DNA from: Equus caballus
Taxonomy: Eukaryota > Chordata > Mammalia > Perissodactyla > Equidae
NCBI RefSeq assembly: GCF_041296265.1
Contig: NC_091693.1
Span: 21,576,001-21,640,000, forward strand
Direction of reading: 5' to 3'
DNA length: 64,000 nucleotides
Numbering within the stretch: position 1 is the stretch's first letter; every line of letters starts with the position of its first letter. This document shows positions 1-17,680 of this stretch, one piece after another. The position numbers and the translations under genes are program-made. Under the pieces are notes generated by a model, which did not search any database, had not been told where the DNA came from, and saw only the letters and a list, made by a program, of their open reading frames with translations.

Positions 1-480
1 TGGCCCATTCTGAACATAGAAGCCATTGGGATTCTGCTAACTTGAGAGTGTACTCATGTGTCTGCTCCCCCAAAGGCTTCCAGGATCTTGCATTGGCCTG
101 AGATGCTCTCCCATGGGGTCTGCACCATCCTCCCTGTGCTGTCACACATTGGCCTCTTGTTTCCTCCACACACCAAGCCTGCTTCTGCCTCAGGACCACG
201 GCACTCACTCCTCCCCCTTTTCCATCTTCCTGGAATACTTTTCTCTTAGGGAAACAGAGATCCTGCTTCCTCCCTGCCTTCAAGTCTTTGTTCAAACATC
301 ACCTCCATCACATCACGCTCTCCAATTCAGAAAACCCACCCCATTATGTCATAAGCTCCTTTCCCTGAGGGGTTTTCTCCAAACATGTATCAATATCAAA
401 CATGCTCTATTTTTATTTATTTTTTATTCTTGTCTCCATAATGACAGCATCTTGATGATGGAAGTCCATCTTTTTCCCTT
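1..480. other. No gene recognised
   Basis: Pyrimidine-rich single-copy-looking sequence. I see no Siglec exon, SINE head or other clear element. Confidence 0.4.
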
Positions 481-1500
481 TGCTTATTGTGGTAAAATGT
501 GCATAAAATAAAACTTGCCATTTTTTTAAAGACTTTATTTTTTCCTTTTGCTCCTCAAAGCTCCCTGGTACATAGTTGTATATTCTTCGTTGTGGGTCTT
601 TCTAGTTGTGGCATGTGGGACACTGCCTCAGCGTGGTTTGATGAGCAGTGCCATGTCCGCGCCCAGGATTCGAACCAACGAAACGCTGGGCCGCCTGCAG
701 TGGAGCACACGAACTTAACCACTCGGCCATGGGGCCAGCCCCCAAACTTGCCATTTTTAACATTTTATAAGGTACAAGTCAGTGACACTAGGTACATTTA
801 CAGTGTTGTGCAACCATTCCCACTGTCTATTTCCTGAACTTTTCTGTCATCCCAAACAGTAACTCTGCCCAGTTACACAACAATGCCCCATCCCGCATCC
901 TCTAGTTCCCAGCAGCCACCATTCTACTTTCTGCTTCCATGAATTTGCCTTTGTAGGAGACTCATATAAGCAGAATCACGCAAAATTCATCCTTTTGTTT
1001 CTGTTTCGTTTCATTTACCATATTGTTTTCAAGTTTCATCCATGTTTAGCATGCTTCAGAATTTTGTTCATTTCTTTTTAAGACTGAATGGTATTCCATT
1101 GTATGTATTTACCACATTTGGTTCATCTGTTCTTCAGTTGGTGGACACCAGGATTGGTTCCACTGCTCCCAGGAATAATGCTGCTACGAAAAATGGTGTC
1201 CAAGTATTTGTTATATCCACGCTTTCAATACCTTTGAGTACAAACCTGGAAGTGGAAGTGCTGGTAATATGTTGATTCTACATTTAACTTTTGGAGGAAA
1301 TTCCAAAGGGTTTCCCACGAGGCTGAATCATTTTTCATTCCCACAAGCAATGCATGAGGGTTCCAATTTGTCCACATCTTCACCAGCACATTTTATTTTC
1401 TGGGTTTTGTTTAATACGCAAAATTGTTGTCTCAACGGGTGTGAAGTCATATTTCATTGTGGTTTTTCTTTGCATTTCTCTAATGACTGACGATGTTGAC
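481..1500 (-). repeat. L1 3' end fragment, interrupted by an ERE SINE
   Basis: ggtaaaatgtgcataaaata at the left and the stretch through gaatggtattccattgtatg match mammalian L1M 3'-UTR sequence in reverse orientation. The ERE at 526-743 splits it. Confidence 0.65.
526..743 (-). mobile_element. ERE SINE with target-site duplication
   Basis: Reverse-strand equine tRNA-derived SINE, head at 743 (ggccatggggccagccc), A/T tail at 526. Flanked by identical 15-bp repeats aaacttgccattttt at 511-525 and 744-758, inside an L1 fragment. Confidence 0.9.
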
Positions 1501-1710
1501 CATCTTTTCATGTGCTCCTTGATCCCCTGTATCCTCTTTACAAAAGAGTCTCTTCAAAGCCTTTGGATGACAGTGACTTTTGAAGTTGTGTTCATCAGTC
1601 CACCTGGCACCTATGATAATGCTAGCACGTCGTAGGTGTGCAATAACACTTGATAAATGAGTCTATGAATTAATGCCTGGATGTCAATCTGTTCAGAGCC
1701 ATACAATGAA

Positions 1711-1711
1711 A

Positions 1712-1749
<38 letters not shown>
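1711..1749 (+). repeat. (CA)n microsatellite
   Basis: Uninterrupted acacac run with a few edge variants. Confidence 0.95.
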
Positions 1750-1753
<4 letters not shown>

Positions 1754-2140
1754 TACCCATACTGGGTAGCATTTACCACTGAGCCTGAGGTATAAACAGG
1801 GCTTGGAGAGGCAGGAATGGCGAGGGAAAGTCATTTCAGGAGAAGGAACTGCACGTGCAAAGTCTCTGAGTAACAGAGGCCTTGGCTCAGCTGGGAGAGG
1901 AGGCATTGTCAGATGCAGGTAGAGGGAGGAATCTGGGGGAAGAATCCAGCAGGAAACAGATCAGACCAGGCCTTCAAATCCACCTGTGGTGTTTGCATCA
2001 CTGTGATGGGCAACCCAGCAGAGAAGTTTATTTGGGGAGGAAGATGGCCGCTCAACTTTGGCATGCTGAGCAGAGCAATCCTGGGGGCCATTATGGGGAA
2101 GGTGTGTCATGAGATATTGGATGGTCAGACACCTGTGTCA
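1750..2140. other. Intergenic, no feature seen
   Basis: No further Siglec tail exon is visible downstream of the broken tail exon of pseudogene A. Confidence 0.4.
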
Positions 2141-2145
2141 CTCAC

Positions 2146-4753
2146 CTTAGGGATTAACCCAGGATGGTGTTTGCATCCTCCATGCCTCCTGGGGGTCTGG
2201 CTGCCTTCCTCCTGCAGGACCTCATCCTGAGAGAAGAGACCAGGGTCTTTCAGTCTTATTGAATTGTGGTGCAGCGGGCAGCAGACTCAACCCTTCTTCC
2301 CTTTTAGGGTCAGGAGGGGTGACTGAGGTGGGAGAGGGCAGGTGGGCAGCACAGCAGGTACATACCATGCTGGACACTTGGTGGGCGTGTCATGGCAGCT
2401 CCCACTGTGGATCCCTCACCCCCAGCCCACCCCCTTCAGCTTCACGCCTTCCTCACCCTTTGAGCCATTTGGGCCCCTTCAGCCCTGGTGCTGGGACTCA
2501 GCCAGGTGCCCCCTGCCCTTCCCGCACCTCCCCTTCCCCTGGGACAATGCTCACATGAGGGAGATGAGGCAGAGGAGGAGGAGCAGGGTCTTCACAGCCG
2601 CTTCCCCAGTGGCCTCCAGCATCACCTCTGCCACGGCCCTGATCTCCCTGTAGGAACGTAGGACAAGGATGGATCCACCTGCTCCACTACAATCCTGTGT
2701 CCTTCTGCTCCCAGTAGGATCTGGACATTGCTTCTCCAGGCCCTCCTCCATCACTGGATGTGGGACCACCTGTGCCAAGGCCTCACTCCTCCCCATTCTC
2801 TGAACTTGCAGCACTTGGACAGAGGGCTCTGGGGCCACCTGCCCAGGGACCAGTGAGCTGAGGGGCCTTGGAGGGTTGAGGTCCAGTGTGCAGCCCCTGG
2901 ACACTCACTCTGCAGGGAGAGGCTCAGAGAGAAGTGCTGGGAGCCCAGAGTGTTCTGTGATTGGCTGGTGAATTCCCCTTCATTTCTGACATCTACTCGA
3001 GGCAGCTCCAGCACCCCAGGGTTCGAGAGCTGTGAGGGGTTCAGGGTCAGGCTCCCCTGGGCCCAGCTCAGCCTGGCAGGTGGGTTGCTGTCGGCGACAG
3101 AGACCAGGTGCAGGGACTGGTGGTCCAGGACTGAAAGAGATGAGCCATTCTCCAGGATGGTGGGTGCTGGAGAAAGAGACAGAGGGTCAATGAGAGAAAC
3201 AGGTCAAGACAAAGACGAAGGATACAGGTGGAGACCGGCTCAGAGGAACAGATTTAGACACACAGAGACTGAGAGAGGCCCAGACTCTACGAGAGGAACC
3301 CAGAAAGAGGGAGTGGGCAGGAGCCCAGGTCACTGCTAAGGCGCCATCTTTCTCTGCTCTCCATGAGGTAGATTTGTCTCTGACCTGATGGGCTGTCTGG
3401 CAGGAAGTTGAGAATTGCGGGGGCTTTCCCTCTGTGCTGTCCCCATGTCTGAACTTGGTGCCTGGTTTCTCACTTATCTCTCACTTAATCCCTGGATAAC
3501 TGGAGCTCTAGATACAGCTAGACCCTGCATCCATCCCAATTCTAGACAGAAGGGATTATTTCCTACCTGTGCTGTTTCCTTGGGAGATGCTGATGGCCAT
3601 GTTCTGTGGAACATCTGGGACAGAAGGATGTAGCAGCCTCAACATCTATGGCAATAGATGGGTGGGCACTGGGCCTTTCCCCCCAGGAGCCATGGAAACA
3701 GGTGAAGGAGGACCCCTGCCTGTTGGACTAGCAGAATTCCTACATCAAGCCCTGCCCCAGCTCTGCCCTTGCGCCACCCCTGAAGGGATGGGGGCACCCT
3801 GTCCCGGCATTCACAGGTGCCGTTGAGCTGGGTGGTCCTTTCCAGAGTCAGTCCAGCTGCAGGGAACTTCACCTGACAGGTGAGGCTTGTGCCATGGTCC
3901 TGGGGCCGTCGGGTGAGGGTGAGCACCGAGGAGAAGAGGGTCCTTGGGCCCAGGGAGGTGAGAGCAGCTGATGGCCAGGAGAAGATGGGTGATTTGCCCT
4001 CCTCACAGGCCCAGGGCACAGAGCACGTCAGGTTTCTGGGTCAGCTGGACTCCAGGGGCCCCGAGATATGGATGTTTGGCCTGTAAGTCAGGGCTGGTGA
4101 GGACAGAGAGGAGGTTGGGGCAGCTTAGCATGTTTTCAGCCTGCCCAGGGTCTTTTCCTGACTGTCTCTACCCCATCCCAACCTCAGGAGGAACAGAACC
4201 TTCATTTCTCTATTTCCAGTGTCCCACACTCTGGGGCTTTTCCCTGGGCCCCTACCATACCTGTCACATGCAGAGAGAACGTCTTATCTAGATATGAGTA
4301 TTTCCTGAAGGATTTCTCCATACGAAAGAAGTAAGTCTCACTGTCCCCCAGGTTGACGTCTCTGATGCTCAGGGAGCAGCTTCTGGCCTGGGGGTCTCCG
4401 AGGAGGAAGAACCGGCCCTGGGTGCTCTCATGCAGCTTCTGCTCTGGTTTGTTTGTGGCCATCAGAGAATCACGGTTTCTATACACTCCTTCCCAGAGCC
4501 AAGACACATAGAGGGTTCCAAAGGTTGTCCAGGGATAGGAAAATTTGCAGGGCACGACGACACATAGGCCCTCATGCACTGTCAGGGACTGTCGTAGTTC
4601 CAGCTGGTAACTCTGACCCTGAGCCGTGGGTGCTGGGGAGAAGGAGAAACTCAGCCTGGAGATCCAGGGCCTCCCCAGATTGGGGCCCCCTCCTCCCCTT
4701 GACCACTCACCTCCCCACAGCATGGGCAGCAACAGCAGCAGCTGCAGCGACAT
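2146..4753 (-). pseudogene. Siglec A: CD33-related Siglec pseudogene (V-C2-linker-C2-TM-tail)
   Basis: Exons in order: signal peptide 4753-4711 (MSLQLLLLLPMLWGG), V-set 4632-4261, C2 4093-3815 (279 nt), 48-nt linker 3614-3567 (PQNMAISISQGNST), C2 3166-2909 (258 nt), TM 2647-2555, tail exon 2226-2146. AG/GT sites are present at each border. The V domain is open and keeps the F-strand arginine (TYFFRMEK) that contacts sialic acid in this family. Damage: an in-frame TGA at 4043-4041 in the first C2, where relatives read LESGRP. Both disulphide cysteines of the second C2 are serine (LVSVAD for LVCVAD, EFTSQSQ for EFTCQAQ). The TM exon is 93 nt, not 97, so it is out of frame. The tail exon is about 16 nt short and has a TAA. 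The TM segment reads EAAVKTLLLLL, with a lysine. No ITIM exon was found downstream. A short secreted V-only product cannot be excluded. Confidence 0.9.
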
Positions 4754-4759
4754 CCTGTC

Positions 4760-5560
4760 CTCATGCCCTGGGATAGTCTGCCTTCTGGGGTGCCTCTGAG
4801 AGAGCAGAGAACGTTGCAGATGTGGGAGGGCAGAGGAAGCTTAGACAGGAAGCCTGTGGTGAGAACAAAGGGCCACAAGCCCAGAAAAGGAAACTTCAGA
4901 CCACAGAATCGGCTGTGACTGCCCATTTGATATCATCCTTGCCCATTTCTGCATGTGACAGATGAACCCTGAAGCTCAGACAGACAAGGGGCTTGCCCTA
5001 GTAATGCCACTAGGAAGGACAAGAGCCCCCAAGTCCTGCATCCTGGGCTCACGCACAGCTGTCTGTACTGGAGAAACAGGTCCCACCTGGCCAGCTCCTG
5101 GAGTCAAGAGTGCAGGGAGGGCGGCTTCCCCGTGAGGACAGCTAGGGAAAGCCTTTTTATTTGCCTGTGATTTGGCTTGAAAATTCACATATAGGTTTTT
5201 AGTTAAGGACTGAACTCCTCCAATGGTTCTATCCATAGACCTACCGCCTCCTAGGAAGGTCGCTGGGCATGCAGTGCTGGGATCATGACCTTGACCCTAA
5301 CATCTGGGGAGGTGCTTAGGGGCAGGGGCATGGCTTGCGGTCCAGTGGGGAGAGAAGAATCCTCTTACAGAAGCTACTGACAGTGCTGTTTAAACTGCAA
5401 GATGGTTGCACTTCAGGTGAAAGGGGTGTAGACTTGGGGTATCTGGTACAAGCTGGAGAGGAGAAAAAGTCTCAGATGCCAGAGTGTGGCCTTAGGGGCA
5501 ACCTCCGCATTGGCCTCCCCCTCTCTCAGCCCCAGGGTCCTGATCACTTCCCACACCCGT
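4760..5560. other. 5' flank of Siglec A with a MIR-like patch
   Basis: 4,940-5,060 resembles a MIR core (gacagatgaaccctgaagctcagacagacaag...cttgcccta). The rest is not recognised. Confidence 0.35.
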
Positions 5561-8340
5561 CAGATAAGGAGCAGGTGTGTTCCTGTCTCTAGGGTTCTCT
5601 TCTGGGACCCTTGGCTACTTGTCACCTTAAGAGACAGTGTCATATATTGGCAGTCATATTTCACATAATATTTATTTATTGTAAAGTCTTCCCACTTTCC
5701 CACATCTTGGAAAATATGAAGCTCCGAGATCAACTGTGGGCCCAAGCTTGTTTCCCTGAGGAGGTTGAGTCCGCCCTAGATTCTCTCTTCCAGGTTTGGT
5801 AGGGTCTGCGGCCAGAGGATTATGGTGTCTTTTGGCCACCTCCACGATGTGAAGGTGAGAGTTGAGTGGGCTAACATCGGTGCCAGAAAATCCGTGAGTT
5901 GGATTGGAGAATGGGATAGGATGCACAGGCAGGCCCTCCTTCATGGTCACTGTCTGAAGGTGACAAACTCTACCTGCACCATCCTCCAGGGACCACTGCA
6001 GGAAACACTTTCTGACTGCAGCCCGTCCAGAAGAGCTGTCTCCCTCACAGTTGTGGACACCATGGCAGCAGCATCTCTGGGCTTCAGAGGATTGTCTAGA
6101 TTCCCATGATACCATCTCATCAGCATCTCCCAGCTGGCAGGTGGGGGTGACTCTGAGGTGGTCAGCAAGCTTGGAGCTCTTTCTAGATTGAAATCTACGG
6201 TTTCTGCCACAAACTTCTCTCTTCGACAAGAATACCGCTCTCTCCCTCAGGCCACAGCAGGGGAAGTGAAACCTGAGGTTTTCTCTCCTGGAACCACAGC
6301 AGATGGAGCCTCCTTCCTCCCGTAACCTGAAACCCACCCTCTTACTTCCTGAAGACCAGCCCCCACTTCTGTCAACATGTAAGTGGAGTTTGGGGATCTG
6401 TTTTTCCCCAGATAGATTTCTTGGAGCCTGTATCATGGGGACAGAGGAGTGAGACACCAAGACTCTCCTGGGACTGAATCCTTTCTGTGTTGGACCCACT
6501 CCACGGCTGGAACAGCCTGGGGCTTCAGGAGGCATTGAGTGAATTCTTGAATTCATCTGCAGTGAGAGCCTCTATGGACAGAGGCTGGGACTGAGCCAGG
6601 AGCCCTGACTCCAGTGCCAAACTTGGGTGAGCTGTTTGGGTTCAGGGTGAGCCAGAACTTGTGACTGGATCTTTGCTCCTCCTCACATTTCCTCTTAGCC
6701 TTGCACATACATGTACAGAATATCTCTCCTCATCTTCTCTACAGCTCTTCCAGCCTCTACATTTCTCCTCCAAGGGGTGACCACCTAATCCCCCTCTCCT
6801 TACTGATCTCCCTCTTGTAGTCTGTATGTCTCCCACTGACAGCGATCTATCTCTGATGTCACGGAACACTTTTCTCTGTCTCAGCAAACTCAGTCATGTG
6901 CCTCCACACTTTGCATGTCTTCTGTCACTTCCAAAGACAATGCTTCCATCAGCCTCCTGATATTTCATTCCTTCATTTATCTGACAGACATTGAAACACA
7001 ATTTTAAAAAATCTTTCATGATTTGGCACAGAGATAGAGTCAGCAAAGGACCATGAGTCTTGTTCTCTTCCCTCCGGAACTCCATTTGGGTACCAGCCAG
7101 AGACTAAGTGAGAGAAAGAGAGGCAGAGCGGGAGAGGGTGGAAGAGAGAGGCAGATATATCAGCATGTTGGGGAGAGAGGCCCTTCCTGTCTGTGAGAGG
7201 TGTAAGAGGAGGGCATGGGAGCTTTCCTCAGACAGGGAGAAATTTCTGAAGAGATTAGAGGTAGAGTTTACCCTGAGAAGCAAGAAACCAAGGGTATGTG
7301 AGAAATTCCTCTCTGATGGAATATAAGGTGCTATTTCCTGGGGTTGGCAAGGAGCCTGAGAAGGGCTGGCCAAGACTGGGAGGTCATATGCAGTCTCCAA
7401 GCCCCTCCCAATTCTCCCATCAGGATCGGGAGCCCCCAGAGGGGAGCGCTCTTTTCAGGCAAGACACAGCCTGGTCCTTGGGGAGCCCGGGAAAGTAGGG
7501 ATGACGCTGTCCGTGGTGCTGAAGCAGAATTGACTCCCTGGATAGGAATAACTGGGCTGAGGGGAGGGGTCTGACTAGACAGGAACTAGATCTGGGCCTC
7601 AGATCAGGAAAAGCAGCTGACTCAGAGGTAATGACCTGCCTGGGAAGGATAAAATCGGGGACAGACGGATCTTCCGGTTTGGGGACTGAGCTTCCCCTGT
7701 ACCCATCCCCCTTCTTGACTCTCCAGAATGTCCTGTGGGCTCGGCCAAGCTGTTGAATCCAGGGCAGCACCAGCCCAACTCTAAAGTTCCTATCACGTGA
7801 GAAAAATAAAGCTCTATTTGTTAAACTTCCTGAAAGTCAGCGTTTTTGTATCTTAGTGCAAAATGCATTTTACTTGATGCAAAAAGTCAGGAGTGGTGGT
7901 GATTCCTCCAATTCCATGTGAAGCTAATGCAACATTTTCCAGAAGTGCCCTCCTCATTTACAGCTCCAGATGGCATATGAGAGTGCCTGTATGACTGACT
8001 TTTTTCAGTTTTGCTGAATCAAGATTAGAGAAATAGTGTTACATTCTTTCTTTACTTTGCATTGATGTGATTATAAAGAGCTTTCCCATCTAAATTTTTA
8101 TTAACTTTAATCCTTCTTTGTCAATGATCTATTCAAAGGTTTTACACAGAGGGAAATTGGAGGTTTCCTCAGTGACTTCTTGAAAGTTATTAATCTCATC
8201 CCTAGCATTTATCTTAAAGAAAAATATTTTGCCAACAAAATATGCATCCCTAAATTTCAAAATTTAGGTTTTATCCTGTTTGAACTTTGTGTAAATGGCA
8301 GCATACAGCATGCATTTTTTATGGCTAGGTCTACTTAATA
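5560..8340. other. Unrecognised intergenic block, including a long minus-strand open frame (5,672-6,556)
   Basis: A 294-codon open frame exists on the minus strand, but its translation has no domain, signal or membrane segment I recognise, and is rich in R, S, C and G with no compositional sign of coding. 7,104-7,180 is purine-rich low complexity. 7,803-7,808 has an AATAAA on the plus strand. An old LTR or non-coding transcript is possible; nothing firm. Confidence 0.3.
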
Positions 8341-8394
8341 TTAGTTTTTAAAGTTTTTTTATTGTGAAGTGTATAACATAGGAAGAAGACACTC

Positions 8395-8900
8395 AACTAG
8401 CTCCAGCAGAGAGGGGAGACAGATAAATGAACTTTATCCGAGGATAACAGGCAACCATGGAAGGTTTTGAGCAGGAAAGGGGCAGGTTCTTATAAAGATC
8501 AAACTGATCCCCTTGAGGCCAGTTTAGGGAAGAGTTGGAAGGGAGAGACGGTGGCCAAGAGGCCAGAGGGAAATTGTTTCAAGATCTCCGGAGGGGAGAC
8601 CCAGCCATCCTGGAGACAGCTGTCTTGGTGATGGAGGAAAGAAGCAATTTATGACACTTTCAGGAAGTGAAATTTGAAGGGAGGTGTGAAGGGTGAGGGA
8701 GGGAGATATCTAGAGTGACTCCCAGAGCCCTGACTCTAGGAACTAACATGGGAATGAAGGTGCCATTGTCCAGAGGAGGACAAGTGTGCGGGGCTGGGTA
8801 GGGAGAAGGTGGTAGAGAAGGCAGCAGAGTTGGGTGGACATTTCACCAAGGAGGAACAGAGGGCTTAAGCGGAGCTGTGGGAATACACCCATGCGCGCGC
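8395..8900 (+). repeat. Ancient interspersed repeat fragment
   Basis: The text around aaccatggaaggttttgagc followed by a gatccccttgaggccag-like part resembles an old mammalian repeat also seen near 11.1, 12.8, 33.4 and 49.4 kb. Class uncertain (L2-like). Confidence 0.35.
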
Positions 8901-8918
8901 GCACACACACACACACAC
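8892..8918 (+). repeat. (CG/CA)n microsatellite
   Basis: gcgcgcgcgcacacacacac run. Confidence 0.9.
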
Positions 8919-9343
8919 CTCCCACACCAAGGCACATATTATTTTAATCATTTAAATTCAGGGAAAAGGAAAATATTCAAACCAGCCAAAGACAAAGACA
9001 AAGCACAAAGGAGAAAATTACAGCAGAATTCTCCTAAGAAACTATGCAGCCAAAGAACGTGAAGAACTGAAAGGGGAAAAATGTCAACCTACAATATCTT
9101 ACACAATAAACAGATCCTTCCAAAGCTAATGTAAGTGAGCACTTTTCTGGACCAAAAATAGCCAAGGGGTTTCATCCCCAGTGTACCACCACTACAAGAA
9201 ATATATGAAAAGATCTTCAAGCAAGAGGAAAGTGATACAATAGAGACACTGGAATGTGTACAAAGGAATGAAGAGCCATTGAAATGGTTAATATGCAGAT
9301 CAATATAAAAGAGTTTATTCTTCTAATTAAAAAATATCTTTTC

Positions 9344-9530
9344 AGCCAGCCCTGGTGGTTAAGATTTGGCACTCTCACCGCCATGGCCTGGGCTCATTTC
9401 CCAGTCATGGAACCAAACCATCCTTCTGTCAGTTGTCTTACTGTGGCAGAGACTCACATAGAGAACTAACAACTAGAATACACAGCCATGCACTGAAGAT
9501 TTGAAAAAAAACTATCCCTTTAAAATGAAC
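9344..9530 (+). mobile_element. ERE SINE (longer subtype head)
   Basis: Starts ccagccctggtggttaagat and continues through tctgtcagttgtcttactgt, the equine tRNA-derived SINE head, on the plus strand. Confidence 0.8.
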
Positions 9531-9902
9531 TGTTTTTAAAGAATAATATGTTGGGGAATTTATAACATTATATTAGGGGGTTGAATTGTGGGCTTCTCAA
9601 AACCACATTAAGGCAAGCATGCAGATGCAACATATTACTTGAAGTATAATTCAAATTAATAATAGAAAATATCTATCTCCTCACATGCCCTCCAGCCCTT
9701 TGTGTGGAACCATCAGGAAGAGTGCTGGGGACCAGAGGTGAAGGGTCCTTTCTGCAGAGGAGGCAGGGCCATGTCATGCAGCCCCTCCTGGCTCCACAAA
9801 GCTGTGCCTTTGAAGGTCTCGGGACACAGTGGTCTGATGGATCCTCATCCACCTGTCAGGGTTCTGGAGCCCACAACTCTCAATGGCTGGGAGGTAGGGG
9901 GC

Positions 9903-9945
9903 TCAGTCACACCTTGCAAAGCTATCCCCTTGGGATCCTCTGAAC
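9903..9945 (-). CDS. Candidate alternative last coding exon of Siglec B
   Basis: A pyrimidine-rich acceptor (ctctatttcccctgcag) precedes a 43-nt stretch. Joined in phase to the donor at 10064, it reads FRGSQGDSFARCD and stops at TGA 9905-9903. The intron would be 119 bp and the protein 500 aa. Human Siglec-14 has a comparably short extra tail exon, but I see no clear sequence match. Speculative without transcript data. Confidence 0.25.
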
Positions 9946-10060
9946 CTGCAGGGGAAATAGAGCTCAACAATGATGCTGTGGAGGGTGTGCTCTGGAGAGG
10001 ACAATGTGGGTGAAGACACCCAAGGTGTCTCCCGGTATAGGACACCTTGAGAAGCGCTTC

Positions 10061-16285
<6,225 letters not shown>

Positions 16286-16299
16286 CTTTCCTGTGTTTG

Positions 16300-17680
16300 A
16301 AAAGAGAAGGGGAAGGCTAGGGAGTGAGGGGGCTGTGGGGATGCCCAACGGAAGCTGGGGAGGAGCACATGACCTCAGCCTTTCACAGAAGAGGAACTGA
16401 AGACTGGAGCTTGTTCCCCCTCTGCACAGATGGGACAGACACCCCACGATCCAGAGACCCTGATTCCAACCCAGGGGAGAGCAGAAAAGGAGCAGACCCT
16501 GTGTCCTGCCCCCATCTCAGGGATTCCCTCCAGAACCTGAACCTGGACCAGGCCCTCTGAGGCCATCTGAGGAGTGGGACATAGTGAGTCTCTAAGGGCC
16601 TCCCATCTAGGGTGATTTTCTGAGCATGTCGTCTACACCAGGGAGCTGGTCAGCTCCTGCTGGGCCACAGAAGGTCACAGCCTGATCTAAAGCCCAGGTG
16701 GTCAGTCCTGCCAGGTAAAGAATACTTTAGGGTCTGTGTGACGGTCTAGGGTAGAAGCAAAGAAGAAAGTACTAATTGAGGTGAAATTAGCATCCAATCA
16801 TTCATTCATTCTCCAAACACTTAGTGAGCATCTATGTGTTGGGGAGGCTGGAGACAAGAAGGGAAATGACCCGCCTGGTCCATGCCTGTGAGATGCTCCC
16901 CACCCAATGGAGTCACTTCTTCCACAAACACTCAACTGTTGCACTTTAGATCTCAGTCTTTGATGAGTTTGCTGTGTGTCCTGCAAGAACACTGGGTTAT
17001 TTCTAAAATATGAGTAGAGTTTTTTTTTAACTGATTGTATGCTGATTCATGAAGTTTCAATGGCACGTGTAAAATAAAAACCATGCAGCATCTTCATTTA
17101 AAACAAAAAGGAGAGCCCATGTCCTAGGAGCCAGTGCAGAGGAAACATCTTTTCCCTGAATGCCGCCGTTCAGCGTTGTGTGGACTGGAGTGAATTGTTT
17201 TAGATCCTCATCATGCAGATTAGTGCTTCCTGTCATGGAAAACATCTTCTTAGCACAGTTACATGTGGCTAACAAACATAATATTTCTAGAAAATGAGTG
17301 GAATGTACAGCTACATTTAAAATTTTAGGTTCAGCTCATGTGGTTTTGCATCTCACTCTGTGTCATATAAGTCTGGGAAATCTTTGCCACCAATGACATA
17401 AATGCATTTGCCACCATCGATTTGGAAAATGTTTCAAATATAGTAGTTTCTAGAGAACCGTTCCTTCAACCTTACTAACCGATATTTTGCACCCTCATTT
17501 CATATATAGCGGATTGATTCTCTTATAAGTAAAATAATACTAGTTCTGGGTTATCAAAAAAGTAAGAGTGTGGCACGTAAAGGAAACCCCAATGCAATTG
17601 CTTTCACAGTCCAGAAAAGTTATACCACGTTCATGGACTGGAAGGTTCTGTGAGTTCTCGTGTTTCTTTAAGGAAACTTA
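16300..17680. other. 5' flank of Siglec B and intergenic DNA
   Basis: 16,795-16,920 resembles an L2 3' end (attcattcattctccaaac...gtgagcatctatg). Otherwise nothing recognised. Confidence 0.4.

Noticed and set aside
525-743. tRNA-like sequence with box A/B character
   Set aside because: It is a tRNA-derived ERE SINE with target-site duplications, not a tRNA gene. The same holds for the other EREs.
1670-1906. Open frame encoding CVCVCV repeats
   Set aside because: Read-through of a (CA)n microsatellite; similar cases at 8.9, 13.7 and 22.7 kb.
7803-7808. AATAAA as the polyadenylation site of a plus-strand gene
   Set aside because: No coding exon precedes it on the plus strand and the flanks show no other gene signal.
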